Source: Trebonia sp963822615
Lineage (GTDB): Bacteria > Actinomycetota > Actinomycetes > Streptosporangiales > Streptosporangiaceae
Assembly (NCBI GenBank): GCA_963822615.1
Contig: CAWGIM010000005.1
Coordinates: forward strand, 54,485 to 118,484
Reading direction: 5' to 3'
DNA length: 64,000 bases
This document shows positions 25,069-33,408 of this stretch, piece by piece (the first letter of the stretch is position 1; every line of letters begins with the position of its first letter). The position numbers and the translations under genes were made by a program. The notes under the pieces are model-generated. The model saw nothing but the letters and a program-made list of their open reading frames with translations. It made no database searches and was not told where the DNA came from.

Positions 25069-25905
25069 GTGGCAAGTCCTAGTGAGTCGGCCATCCCCCA
25101 GGCCGTCACCCCGATCGATCCGACCAAGCCGCACTCCGCCCGGATCTACGACTACTTCCTCGGCGGCAAGGACAACTTCGCCGCCGACCGCGCGGTCGCC
25201 GAGCAGGCCATCGCGGCCTGGCCGGGGATCCGGGTGGCCGCCCGGGAGAACCGGGCGTTCATCGGCCGGGCGGTCCGCTACCTGGCCGCCGAGGCCGGCA
25301 TCGACCAGTTCCTCGACATCGGCTCGGGACTGCCGACGGCGAGCAACGTGCACGAGGTCGCGCAGGGGATCAACCCGGCCGCCCGGGTGGTGTACGTAGA
25401 CAACGACCCGATCGTGCACTCGCACGCGCGGGCGCTGCTCGCCAGCACCGCGCCCGGCAGGTGCGCCTACATCCAGGCCGACCTGCGGGAACCGGAGCAG
25501 ATCATCGGCAGCCCGCTGGTGCGGGATACCCTGGACTTCAGCCGGCCGGTGGCGCTGATCCTGGCCGCGGTCGTCCACTTCCTCATTCCCGCCGACGACC
25601 CCGCCCGCATCATCGGCACGCTCACCGGCGCGCTGCCCGCGGGCAGCTACCTGGCCGCCTCGCACGGCACCGACGAGTATCCGCCGCCGGAGTCGGCCGA
25701 CGGCGTGAGCAGCGCGTACTCCGGCGGCGGGGTGAGCGTCTGCCTGCGTACGGCCGACGAGTTCGGCCGCCTGGTGTTCGGCGGGCTCGAGTTGGTCCCG
25801 CCCGGGGTCGTGATGACCACCAAGTGGCGCCCCGAGCTGGGCCCGCGCAGTGACGCGCGGCCGTCCGACGTCAGCACCAACGTCGGCGTCGCCCGCAAGC
25901 CCTAG
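25069..25905 (+). CDS. DUF574 family SAM-dependent methyltransferase
   Basis: A 278-residue protein of the actinobacterial S-adenosyl methyltransferase family. Family marks are SARIYDYFLGGKDNF (about residues 22-36), the SAM loop QFLDIGSGLPTASNVHEVAQ, VVYVDNDPIV after strand two, and the closing GVARKP. Substrates are mostly unknown. The GTG at 25069 has TAAGG eight bases upstream; a GTG at 25060 is an alternative. A paralogue lies convergently at 26067-26903. Confidence 0.9.
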   Translation: MASPSESAIPQAVTPIDPTKPHSARIYDYFLGGKDNFAADRAVAEQAIAAWPGIRVAARENRAFIGRAVRYLAAEAGIDQFLDIGSGLPTASNVHEVAQGINPAARVVYVDNDPIVHSHARALLASTAPGRCAYIQADLREPEQIIGSPLVRDTLDFSRPVALILAAVVHFLIPADDPARIIGTLTGALPAGSYLAASHGTDEYPPPESADGVSSAYSGGGVSVCLRTADEFGRLVFGGLELVPPGVVMTTKWRPELGPRSDARPSDVSTNVGVARKP

Positions 25906-26066
25906 CCCCCGCCCGGCCGCATCGCCACCGGCCGCCGAGCCCGCGCCGCGATACACGTAGGAGCGTGCGACGCTGACGGCGGAGGTGAGGCGATGCGAGC
26001 ACGAATGGGAGCCCGTCGCGATGGCTTTCGACCCCGCGAAGCTCCTCGGCTTCTAGCCGCCCTAAG

Positions 26067-26903
26067 TCAGGGCTTCCGCGCGACGCCGCCGAGTATGCCG
26101 ACCTCCGGGTACTCAGCCGGGTCGTCGGCCGGGTCCGGCCGCCACTGGTGGACCAGCACCAAGCCCGGCTCGACCAGGTCGAGGCCGTCGAAAAGCCCGA
26201 GCACCTGATCGTGGCTCCACGGGGACACGCGAAGGCCGTAGGCGGCGGCGGTGGCCACCATCTGCCTGTCCCCGTCAGGGTCAGGGAAATGGTCGGCCAT
26301 CGACAGCACCAGGAAGCTGCCCGGTACCAGCGCGGCCAGGTAGCGGCGCACCAGCGCGGGCACCTCGTCGGCGGCAGCGGCCTGCGCGAGCGAGCAGAGG
26401 AACAGCAGCGCCAGCGGGCGGCCGAGATCCAGGGTTGACGTCACCTCGGGTGCCGTCAGGATGCCTGCGGGGTCGCGCAGGTCCGCCCGGAGGTAGCCCA
26501 CCTGGCCCGTCGGCCTGCTGACCATCCGGGCGTGCATGTGGGCCGCCACGATCGGGTCGTTGTCGACGTAGACCACCTGGGCGGCCGGGTTGACCTGCTG
26601 GGTGACCTCGTGCAGGTTCGGCGAGGTGGGGATGCCGGCGCCGATGTCGAGGAACTGGCTGATGCCTTCCTCGGCCGCCAGGTAACGGGCGGCCCGCGCC
26701 AGGAACAGCCGGTTCTGCTGCACGTTCACCCGCGCCCCGGGCATCGACCCGAGAATCCCCGCGGCGGCCTCTCGGTCCAGCGGGTAGTTGTCCTTGCCGC
26801 CGAGGAGGTAGTCGTACACCCGCGCTGACTGCGCCCTGCTGGTGTCGACCTCGGGCGGCTCGTAGTCAAGCTGACGGGTCGTCCAGTGCATGTTGTTCGA
26901 CAT
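26067..26903 (-). CDS. DUF574 family SAM-dependent methyltransferase
   Basis: A 278-residue paralogue of the protein at 25069: SARVYDYLLGGKDNYPLD, FLDIGAGIPTSPNLHEVTQQ, VVYVDNDPIVAAH and the closing GVARKP. The ATG at 26903 is the likely start, with AGGAG some 12 bases upstream. It lies seven bases after the DUF397 gene on the same strand, so it is the third gene of an HTH-DUF397-methyltransferase operon, a common actinobacterial arrangement. Confidence 0.9.
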   Translation of the reverse strand: MSNNMHWTTRQLDYEPPEVDTSRAQSARVYDYLLGGKDNYPLDREAAAGILGSMPGARVNVQQNRLFLARAARYLAAEEGISQFLDIGAGIPTSPNLHEVTQQVNPAAQVVYVDNDPIVAAHMHARMVSRPTGQVGYLRADLRDPAGILTAPEVTSTLDLGRPLALLFLCSLAQAAAADEVPALVRRYLAALVPGSFLVLSMADHFPDPDGDRQMVATAAAYGLRVSPWSHDQVLGLFDGLDLVEPGLVLVHQWRPDPADDPAEYPEVGILGGVARKP

Positions 26904-26910
26904 CTCGGCG

Positions 26911-27150
26911 CTAGCTCCTGTCGGTGCGTCCGATGCCTGCCTTGTGCGGACTCCAGCCCGCGGCGAAGACATCGAGCTCAGCCTCGGTGAAGACCAGCGC
27001 GGGTCCCTCGGGGTCGGTCGACTGCCGCAGTGCGAACCGGCCGCTCCCGAGCGCCTTGATCTCCACGCAGGAGCCGCCGTTGTGGCCGCTCCACGGCTTG
27101 TGCCAGCCGTCGGCGCCCAGCTTGCGGCTGGCGCTGGGGATGTGGTTCAC
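26911..27150 (-). CDS. DUF397 domain protein
   Basis: A 79-residue DUF397 protein, recognised by WHKPWSGHNGGSCVEIKAL and the middle motif LRQSTDPEGPALVFTEAEL. The GTG at 27150 has GGGAGG seven bases upstream and overlaps the TGA of the HTH gene (GTGA), so the two are coupled. DUF397 proteins are thought to act with the upstream HTH/DUF5753 regulator (BldB/WhiJ-like pairs in Streptomyces); the molecular role is unclear. Confidence 0.92.
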   Translation of the reverse strand: MNHIPSASRKLGADGWHKPWSGHNGGSCVEIKALGSGRFALRQSTDPEGPALVFTEAELDVFAAGWSPHKAGIGRTDRS

Positions 27151-28016
27151 GCGCTGACCTCCCGGTGGATGGCACTGAGGATGGCCTCGGTGCGCTGCGG
27201 CGGCGGCGCTTGCGCGCTCATCCGGTCGAACGCCTCGCCGAACGCGGACACGTCGTCGGCCTGGTCCACGTAGAACGCGCCGAACACGGTCTCGACGTAC
27301 ACGATGTCTTGCAGTTCGTCGAACGGAAAACGGAAAATATGAAAGGGGCCGTACATTCCCTCGTGCACGAACAGCGCGAACGGTACTACCTGCAGCGTGA
27401 TGTTGGGCAGCGCGGCCGCCTCGATCAGCCGGTCGATCTGCTGCTGCATCACCTTGGGCGGCACGACCGGGCGCCGCAGCACCGTCTCGTCCATCACGAT
27501 CCAGAACTCCGGGCCGCCTGGCCGCAGCAGCCGATGCTGGCGCTCCATGCGCAACTGGACCCGGCGCTCGATCTCGGCATCGTGGCGTACCACGTCCCCG
27601 CCCTGCAGCACGGTTCGCGCGTAGTCCTCGGTCTGCAACGGGCCGGGCACGTAGTGCGGCTCGTAGGCGCGCATGAAGCTGGCTTCCTCCTCCAGGCTCA
27701 CGAACGCCCGGAACCAGTCCGGTAGCGCGTCCCGGTAGCGGTACCACCAGCCGGGCTGGTTGGCCTCGGTAGCCATGGCGAGGAAGGCCCGCGCGTCGTC
27801 GCCGGGCACGCCGTAGTCGGCCAGCAGCAGCTTGATGTACGGCAGCCGCCACTTGACCTGCCCCTGCTCCATGCGGCGGATCGCCAGCGGGGTGAGGCTG
27901 AGCACCGCCGCCGCGTCCTCGAGCGACCTGCCCGCGGCCTGCCGGAGGTCCCGCAGCCGCTTGCCAAGGACGAGGAGGCGCACGGTGGCCGCGTTCGCGG
28001 ACTGCGCCTGAGGCAC
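27147..28016 (-). CDS. XRE-type HTH regulator with DUF5753 domain
   Basis: A 289-residue regulator. Residues about 14-70 form the HTH (LGKRLRDLRQAAGRSLEDAA, then IRRMEQGQVKWRLP). The rest is DUF5753, seen in FRAFVSLEEEA, YEPHYVPGPLQTEDYAR and FWIVMDETVLRRPV. This is the WhiJ-like partner of a DUF397 protein; known pairs influence development and antibiotic production. The GTG start has AGGAGG just upstream. It heads the leftward operon and is divergent from the RsbW-like ATPase gene. Confidence 0.92.
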   Translation of the reverse strand: MPQAQSANAATVRLLVLGKRLRDLRQAAGRSLEDAAAVLSLTPLAIRRMEQGQVKWRLPYIKLLLADYGVPGDDARAFLAMATEANQPGWWYRYRDALPDWFRAFVSLEEEASFMRAYEPHYVPGPLQTEDYARTVLQGGDVVRHDAEIERRVQLRMERQHRLLRPGGPEFWIVMDETVLRRPVVPPKVMQQQIDRLIEAAALPNITLQVVPFALFVHEGMYGPFHIFRFPFDELQDIVYVETVFGAFYVDQADDVSAFGEAFDRMSAQAPPPQRTEAILSAIHREVSA

Positions 28017-28181
28017 ATGCCCTCCTTCGAGCGCGCGGCCCGGGGCAAAGCCGCGCGGTCAGTTCAAGATCGCTGGGTCGATAAGTTCTCCATGAAATTA
28101 TCACGGTGGACGTTGCATGGTGATGTTCTTTTGCCCGATAGTGTCATATATCCGAAGCGTCGAGGCTGAAGGGTGACGCGT

Positions 28182-28592
28182 GTGTCACAAATCGAGACTG
28201 ACGTGACGTGCGTGACATTCGAGCTGGCGGCCCGCCTTGAGTCGGTCGCCGATGCCCGGCGCCAGACAGCCGACTGGCTGCGGCAGTCGGCCGCGGGAGC
28301 GGCCGCCGATGACGCGCTGCTGGTCGTCAGCGAGCTCGTCACCAATGCGGTAGTGCACAGCGGCGGCGCCACCATCGGCTGTGACCTGCGGCTCATGGGC
28401 AGCCTGGTGCACATCGGGGTGACTGACGAAGGAGTCAGTCCCACGGGACCCGCGGTCGGGCAGCCGGCCGATGACGACGGCTCCGGCCGCGGGCTCCTGC
28501 TGGTGAGCATGATCTGCGTCCGCTGGGGGTTCACCCAGTCCGCGGCCGGCTGCCGGACGACCTGGGCGACGGTGCGGGTGGGCGGGGGGTAA
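28182..28592 (+). CDS. ATP-binding protein, RsbW/SpoIIAB-like (HATPase)
   Basis: A 136-residue GHKL ATPase of the anti-sigma/serine-kinase type. The N-box is ELVTNAVVHSG (about residues 50-60), the G1-like segment VTDEGVS, and the G2 lid GSGRGLLLVSMICVRWG. Such proteins bind sigma factors or phosphorylate anti-anti-sigma partners. GTG at 28182 has GAAGGG eight bases upstream; 28173 is an alternative. Around the start, GTGAC-N6-GTCAC (28173-28188) forms a small dyad. No sigma factor is adjacent. Confidence 0.88.
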   Translation: MSQIETDVTCVTFELAARLESVADARRQTADWLRQSAAGAAADDALLVVSELVTNAVVHSGGATIGCDLRLMGSLVHIGVTDEGVSPTGPAVGQPADDDGSGRGLLLVSMICVRWGFTQSAAGCRTTWATVRVGGG

Positions 28593-29000
28593 GAACTGCG
28601 CGGCCGCCACGACTAAGCAGTCGACAAGCTCCGGCCGCTGGTTGAGCAGTTGCGACCGGGACGACACGAAGTGGCCGAAGGCGGCCGTGGCGTCGAGCCG
28701 GAAGACAGCGACGCGGTGACAGTTCTGGAACGCCAGCCGGATGCCGTAGCGGCGCTCGATCGCGCCGCGCATCGCGTCACTGGCCATCAGCCGGAGCAGC
28801 TGGCCGCGGGCCGCGGCATCGGGCGGGGGCTCCTGGTTCTCGGTGAACTCGCCCCCGCCCGCCCGCAGGCTGGCGATCAGGCCGGTGATCACGCCCCACG
28901 CGAACGGCAGCGACTCTTTGACGCAGTCGAGGAAGACGTCATCGTCTACCTCGCCGTTGCGAGCCTGTTCCTGCAGTTCCGCTGATACCTGTAGTGACAT
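28185..29000 (-). CDS. small caspase-associated protein with long antisense extension
   Basis: Residues 1-128 form a coherent soluble protein: MSLQVSAELQEQARNGEVDD, then LPFAWGVITGLIASL, RGQLLRLMASDAMRGAIERR and QNCHRVAVFRLDA, ending QLLNQRPELVDC near 28617. I recall similar proteins beside caspase-like genes in streptomycetes, without known function. After residue 128 the frame continues to 28185 as low-complexity His/Pro/Arg text, antisense to the ATPase gene, so the natural stop is probably missing or lost by a frameshift (a TAG lies in another frame at about 28612). The start has GGGAG seven bases upstream. It is divergent from the caspase gene. Confidence 0.6.
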   Translation of the reverse strand: MSLQVSAELQEQARNGEVDDDVFLDCVKESLPFAWGVITGLIASLRAGGGEFTENQEPPPDAAARGQLLRLMASDAMRGAIERRYGIRLAFQNCHRVAVFRLDATAAFGHFVSSRSQLLNQRPELVDCLVVAAAQFLPPAHPHRRPGRPAAGRGLGEPPADADHAHQQEPAAGAVVIGRLPDRGSRGTDSFVSHPDVHQAAHEPQVTADGGAAAVHYRIGDELADDQQRVIGGRSRGRLPQPVGCLAPGIGDRLKAGRQLECHARHVSLDL

Positions 29001-29162
29001 CGTGACGCTCCCTTTGATCCCGTGCGCTTTAAATTTCATTTATCTGCACAGGAAACGCACGTCAAGCCCGGGGGCCCGCCGACGCGATCACGCGACAGCG
29101 CAAGCGCGTACTTCCGCCGACTGAGCACGCGCTGTAGCATCGGGCAGCCAAGGGGGGTTGCG

Positions 29163-30848
29163 GTGGGGGAAAAGGCAGCAGTAGTCATCGGGGTTAACCG
29201 AACCGGCAATCTCGACCCTCTTCAGTCTGCGGTGCAGGCGGCTTCTGATGTGGCTGACTGGTTGAGGGGTGAAGGTTTCGACGTTGAATTGCTCACCGAC
29301 GAGCGCGACCCTGTGCATTCGGCGGAGGTCGAGGAGGCGCTGGCCCGGTTCGTCACCGTACCGCCGCGGTACAAGCTGCTCGTCGTTTACTTCTCCGGGC
29401 ACGGGTACTGGCACGCGCGGGCCGACCGGTGGCTGCTTAGCGGCGCTCCGGTCAAGGGAAGTGACGCGATCAACCTGCGCGGCGCGATGGACCTCGCCCG
29501 GTACTCCGGCATCGAGACGGTGGTGTTCTTCTCCGATGCGTGCCGGTCAATTCCGCAGACGGCACAGGAACAGCGAATCGAGGGCGTTGACGGGTTCCCG
29601 AACCTTTCCGACTTCGACCGGGCGAACAAGGTGGACGCCTTCAAGGCCACCAGCGACGCGCAAAGCGCTTACGAGATCCCGCTTGCCCTTTTGCCTGGTA
29701 GGCAGTTCGCCTGCCGGAGCGTGCTCACCACTGCGTGGCTGGCGGCCTACGAGGAAGCCTCGGCCGACATGGTCGCCCAGGTCGACGAGGACGGCCGGAA
29801 GGTTCTCGTCGTGCCGAACCGCCGCCTAGAGGGCTTCCTGCAGCGCAAGGTGGACGAGTTGCTGGCCGCCAGGAACGATCCGACCCTCCGGCAGGAGCTG
29901 GAAGTCAACGTGCCGTCGGCCGATAACGTCTACATCGGCAGCGTCAAGGGGGAACCGCCGCCAGTGCTACGGGGCCCGGCCGCCGCGCCCAGGCGCACCC
30001 CCGGCCAGGACGCGGCCCGCGCGGTCGAGACGATCCTCGACGACGGCGGGCTAGCTGCCGTGCAGTACCGGGGCCCCGCCCGAATCGCGAGGCCGGCGCC
30101 TGATTTCGGATCGCACTGCGGCTTTTCGGTTACCGGCGCGGCCCTGTCGCGGGTCGCGCTGGCGGGAGCAGCGGGCGCCCGGGCCGAGGTCCTCGCCCCG
30201 GGATCGGTGGAACTGCGCGGAGTCGATCCAGCGGCCACTATGGTCGGGCAGCTCGAAGACGGCCGGTGCTTCGTGGTTCCCGCGCTCAGCGGCTACATCG
30301 GGCATATCTCGGTCAACTCGGGCGGAGTGGCCAATGTGGCTTATGTTCCTTCGTTCGGTACCAGCCGTTATGCGGGGTACATGAGCCGGAGAGTCGAAAT
30401 TGATACCCTCAGGGGGCTGGTGGCGGCTGCGATTGATCACGACACCCTCGTGGTGCGGGACCAGGAGCAGGCAAATCAGCTCGCTCCGCTTATCCGGTCG
30501 GGCAGGCACTTCGATCCCTCGCTCGGGCTCTACGCGGCGCACGCGTACTCAAGTGCCGGATTGGATGCGGCGGTGGCGAACGTCAGGTCGTTCATGTATG
30601 AGCATCTGGACCTGGTGTTCTTCGATGTCGCCCTGCTGGCGTCCCGGCGCCCTGAGCCGGGATTGCAGACGGTTCCCTTCTGCCCGATGCTCACCCAGGC
30701 GTGGAGCCTGTTGCGCCCCCGCGGCTGGCAACTGCACCCGGGCCTCGAGGAGCTGAAGCCGTCGCTGCTGGATTCACTCTGGACGACCTTCGCGCCTGAT
30801 GCCGCGCAACGGCTCTTTGACGTCGTCGGGCAAGGAGTGACGCCATGA
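29163..30848 (+). CDS. caspase-like (peptidase C14) family protein
   Basis: A 561-residue protein. Residues 1-about 250 are a p20-type caspase/metacaspase domain: opening strand EKAAVVIGVNRTGNLDPLQS, catalytic His80 in VVYFSGHGYW and Cys127 in VFFSDACRSI. Residues about 300-561 are a separate alpha/beta region with no assigned function, including LGLYAAHAYSSAGLDAAVAN and TVPFCPMLTQAWSLLRPRGW. No transmembrane segment or signal is seen, so it is cytosolic. The GTG at 29163 follows AGGGGGG, which decides the start. Its stop overlaps the ATG of the 277-residue gene (ATGA). Such proteases may cleave a partner under stress or infection; the target here is unknown. Confidence 0.88.
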   Translation: MGEKAAVVIGVNRTGNLDPLQSAVQAASDVADWLRGEGFDVELLTDERDPVHSAEVEEALARFVTVPPRYKLLVVYFSGHGYWHARADRWLLSGAPVKGSDAINLRGAMDLARYSGIETVVFFSDACRSIPQTAQEQRIEGVDGFPNLSDFDRANKVDAFKATSDAQSAYEIPLALLPGRQFACRSVLTTAWLAAYEEASADMVAQVDEDGRKVLVVPNRRLEGFLQRKVDELLAARNDPTLRQELEVNVPSADNVYIGSVKGEPPPVLRGPAAAPRRTPGQDAARAVETILDDGGLAAVQYRGPARIARPAPDFGSHCGFSVTGAALSRVALAGAAGARAEVLAPGSVELRGVDPAATMVGQLEDGRCFVVPALSGYIGHISVNSGGVANVAYVPSFGTSRYAGYMSRRVEIDTLRGLVAAAIDHDTLVVRDQEQANQLAPLIRSGRHFDPSLGLYAAHAYSSAGLDAAVANVRSFMYEHLDLVFFDVALLASRRPEPGLQTVPFCPMLTQAWSLLRPRGWQLHPGLEELKPSLLDSLWTTFAPDAAQRLFDVVGQGVTP

Positions 30849-31678
30849 CCGCCGTATACCTCGGTCCCGGCCAGCGGATCGCTTTCGACCCCGGCCTGAC
30901 CACCGGCATCGCGGGCCTTAGCCAGGCGTTTGAGCGCATCGGCGACGACGATTACCTGACGCTGTGGGCCCGTGCCCGCGACAGTGGCGTCACCGCCAAG
31001 GGTGACCCGCGTAGCCGGATCAAGCAGATACGCGATTTCTTCCGTAATCGGACCTACGTCCGTGATCTGTGCACGGACATGCCTTGTCAGGTGCCGATCC
31101 TGACGGTGGCGCCGGTGCCGGGAGGCACGGTGAACGCGACCTACTCGGTCGAGCGGTCGGGCCAGGGCGGCGCGTCAGTCAAGATCCTCGGCAGCGGCGG
31201 CGGGGCAGGGTTCAAGACCGTGCTGAGCTCGTCCTTCGAGTTCGACGCCGATCGCGCCGACCAGATGTCATCGGTGGTGAGCGACGTACTGGTCACCGCC
31301 CACCTCTTCGAGCACGATGGCCGGCCCGAGGTGATCACCGACATCAAGGCGGCCGACGACGCGTTCGTCCGCGTCGACGCGGGCCTGCCCGGGCTGGACC
31401 CCGGCCCGCCGCGCCGGATGGCCGCCCGGTTGCGGGCCGCGGACCCGGCCGGGACCGGGAAGCTCACGCTCCACACGGAGCAGACGGTGAGCTGGAACGT
31501 TGATATCGGACTTAAGTTTGACCTGTTCGGCGGCGGCGGCGAGGCGTCTTTCTCCTACGAGGCGGAGAAGACGCACGGTGTCGAGGCCGTCTTCGTGCTG
31601 CCGAACGGCTTCGACTACCGCGAATACGACTGGCCCGCTGGCGGTTCGCTCATTCCGCGGGTCCTGCCCGTGCCGTAG
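30845..31678 (+). CDS. unassigned protein coupled to the caspase
   Basis: A 277-residue protein that I cannot assign to a family. The N-terminal 90 residues look helical (GIAGLSQAFERIGDDDYLTL, then IKQIRDFFRNRTYVRDLCTD). Residues 90-270 look like alternating beta strands with Gly-rich turns (VKILGSGGGAGFKTVLSSSF, GLKFDLFGGGGEASFSYEAE). There is no signal peptide or clear membrane helix. The ATG overlaps the caspase stop by 4 bp, so the two are made together. A regulator, substrate or membrane-active effector of the caspase are possible; resemblance to bacterial gasdermins is by position only, not by any motif I can see. Confidence 0.75.
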   Translation: MTAVYLGPGQRIAFDPGLTTGIAGLSQAFERIGDDDYLTLWARARDSGVTAKGDPRSRIKQIRDFFRNRTYVRDLCTDMPCQVPILTVAPVPGGTVNATYSVERSGQGGASVKILGSGGGAGFKTVLSSSFEFDADRADQMSSVVSDVLVTAHLFEHDGRPEVITDIKAADDAFVRVDAGLPGLDPGPPRRMAARLRAADPAGTGKLTLHTEQTVSWNVDIGLKFDLFGGGGEASFSYEAEKTHGVEAVFVLPNGFDYREYDWPAGGSLIPRVLPVP

Positions 31679-31694
31679 CGCGGCAGGCGGTAGC

Positions 31695-32348
31695 TCATCC
31701 CGCCGTCCGGCTGCCCCCCGGATCGTCAGCCTCGCCCGCGAACACCGGGCGGGTCAGCAGGTCGACCGCGGCGTCGCGGAACCGGCTCAGCACCACCGGG
31801 TCGGACAGCGACAGTCCCAGCATCTGCTCTACCAGCGGCCCGAACACGATGTGCGCCAGGTGCACCGCCCGGTAGAGCACCAGGCCCACCTCGGGATCGG
31901 GCAGCGGGCGGGCGGTCCCGGCGTCCACCAGCGCCTGCATCTCGCTGCGCACTAGGTCGAACCCCTCGGTGAACAGCGCTAGCCCGGCCGGCCCGCCGTC
32001 GAGGATGACCCGCCGCAGGTACCCCGCGATCGCCGGGTTCTCGCTGACTAGCTGGTCGAAGGCCTGCCGGCGGGCCCGGGTGGCGACCGGCGGCGGCTCG
32101 CCCAGGCCGACCTCGCTGACCACCTGGCGGATCTTGGCGATGACGGCGTGCTGCACCGCCTCGGCCAGCTCGTCCTTGGTCTTGAAGTGGTGCATGACCG
32201 CGCCCGGCGACATGCCCGCCTCCTCGGCCACCATCCGGATCGAGGTGGCCCGCAGGCCGTGCTCCGCGTACAACCGCAGCGCCGCCTCGCGGATCCGCGC
32301 GCGGGGGGCGAGGTCGGCCGGGCCGAGGGTAAGGCTGCTCTCCGTCAT
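31695..32348 (-). CDS. TetR family transcriptional regulator
   Basis: A 217-residue regulator with an HTH at about residues 15-62 (RARIREAALRLYAEHGLRAT, then MSPGAVMHHFKTKDELAEAV). It is divergent from the epimerase gene across a 130-base region carrying a consensus promoter, so it probably controls the operon at 32479-38631. The ATG at 32348 lacks a strong ribosome site but matches the family start. Confidence 0.87.
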   Translation of the reverse strand: MTESSLTLGPADLAPRARIREAALRLYAEHGLRATSIRMVAEEAGMSPGAVMHHFKTKDELAEAVQHAVIAKIRQVVSEVGLGEPPPVATRARRQAFDQLVSENPAIAGYLRRVILDGGPAGLALFTEGFDLVRSEMQALVDAGTARPLPDPEVGLVLYRAVHLAHIVFGPLVEQMLGLSLSDPVVLSRFRDAAVDLLTRPVFAGEADDPGGSRTAG

Positions 32349-32409
32349 GACAGGCTCAATCGTATCTGATGGTTTCCCGAACACTTGTATTGCAAACGAT
32401 AACCATGTA

Positions 32410-32438
32410 TTGACTTTAAGACAGCTGCTTTTTAGCGT
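32410..32438 (+). promoter_or_regulatory. promoter of the epimerase operon
   Basis: TTGACT (32410-32415) and TAGCGT (32433-32438) are spaced by 17 bases, fitting a housekeeping sigma promoter, 41 bases before the start at 32479. The AT-rich DNA just upstream (TTGTATTGCAAACGATAACC) is a likely operator site for the divergent TetR, though I see no perfect dyad. Confidence 0.5.
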
Positions 32439-32478
32439 GGAGGCAGCTACCGGACTGCCCACAACGAGGTGCGAACGA

Positions 32479-33408
32479 ATGCTGAAGAACGCGCGACTGC
32501 TGATGACCGGCCTGACCGGGCAGCTAGCCGGGTCGATCGCCGCCATCCTGGCGCCGCACAACGAGATCTACGGCCTCGCCCGGTACTCCAGGCCCGGCTC
32601 CCGGGAAGCGGTGGAAGCACTCGGGATCACCCCGATCACCTGCGACTACACCAGCGGTGACTTCACCGGCGTGCCCAACGACTTCGACTACGTGTTCCAC
32701 GCGGCGGCCGACGTCTTCCCGGCCGACATCGAGACCGGCCTCAAGCAGAACGCCGAGGGCACCGGGCTGCTGCTGAACCACCTGAACCGGGCCAAGGCCT
32801 GGATCTACGTCTCCACCAGCGGCGTCTACTGGGACCAGCCCGACCCGTGGTACGCCTACCAGGAGACCGACCGCTGCGGCGGCAGCACCCGCATCAACAC
32901 CCGCTTCGCCTACGGCACCAGCAAGTTCGCGGGCGAGGCGGTCGCCCGGACGCTGTCCCGGATTCACGGGGTGCCGCTGACGATCGCCCGGATGAACTGG
33001 TCTTACGGCCGGGTCAGCTTCGGCGGCGCCCCCACCCGGGTGATCACCCGGGTGGCCCAGGGCGAGCCGGTCCCGGTCAACCCGGACTGGGAGATGGTGG
33101 GCTCCCCGATCCACGAGGACGACATGGCCGAGCACCTGGAGCCGTTCTTCGCCGGCGCCAGCGTCGGCGGCACGGTCACCAACTGGGGGGGCGACGACGC
33201 GATCTCGGTCGAGCAGTACGTCCCGTGGGTGGCCGAGCTGCTCGGCACCTCGTACTCCTTCACCGGGATGACGGACATCATCGCCTACCCGCGCAACCTC
33301 GACCCCGCCAAGCGGATCTCGCTGACCGGCCCGTGCAAGGTGAAGTGGCAGGACGGCTTCAAGCGGATCATCGAGGACCGCTTCCCTGGCCGGCTGGCCG
33401 GCGCGTGA
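32479..33408 (+). CDS. NAD-dependent epimerase/dehydratase (extended SDR)
   Basis: A 309-residue extended SDR. The Rossmann motif is shortened to MTGLTGQLAGSIAAIL (about residues 9-24); HAAADVFP follows strand four; STSGVYW holds the catalytic Ser, and YGTSK the Tyr/Lys pair. The C-terminal half has the usual substrate domain (GSPIHEDDMAEHL). Function may be on sugar-nucleotide or, in catabolic clusters, on hydroxylated ring/acyl substrates. First gene of a coupled operon; its stop overlaps the GTG of the sulfotransferase. Confidence 0.87.
   Translation: MLKNARLLMTGLTGQLAGSIAAILAPHNEIYGLARYSRPGSREAVEALGITPITCDYTSGDFTGVPNDFDYVFHAAADVFPADIETGLKQNAEGTGLLLNHLNRAKAWIYVSTSGVYWDQPDPWYAYQETDRCGGSTRINTRFAYGTSKFAGEAVARTLSRIHGVPLTIARMNWSYGRVSFGGAPTRVITRVAQGEPVPVNPDWEMVGSPIHEDDMAEHLEPFFAGASVGGTVTNWGGDDAISVEQYVPWVAELLGTSYSFTGMTDIIAYPRNLDPAKRISLTGPCKVKWQDGFKRIIEDRFPGRLAGA

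Noticed and set aside
25985..26056. A 23-codon frame starting at GTG (ending DPAKLLGF)
   Set aside because: Too short and without a separate ribosome site or homologue that I can recognise.
30845..31678. Naming the caspase partner a gasdermin
   Set aside because: Only position and size fit; no gasdermin sequence feature is visible.
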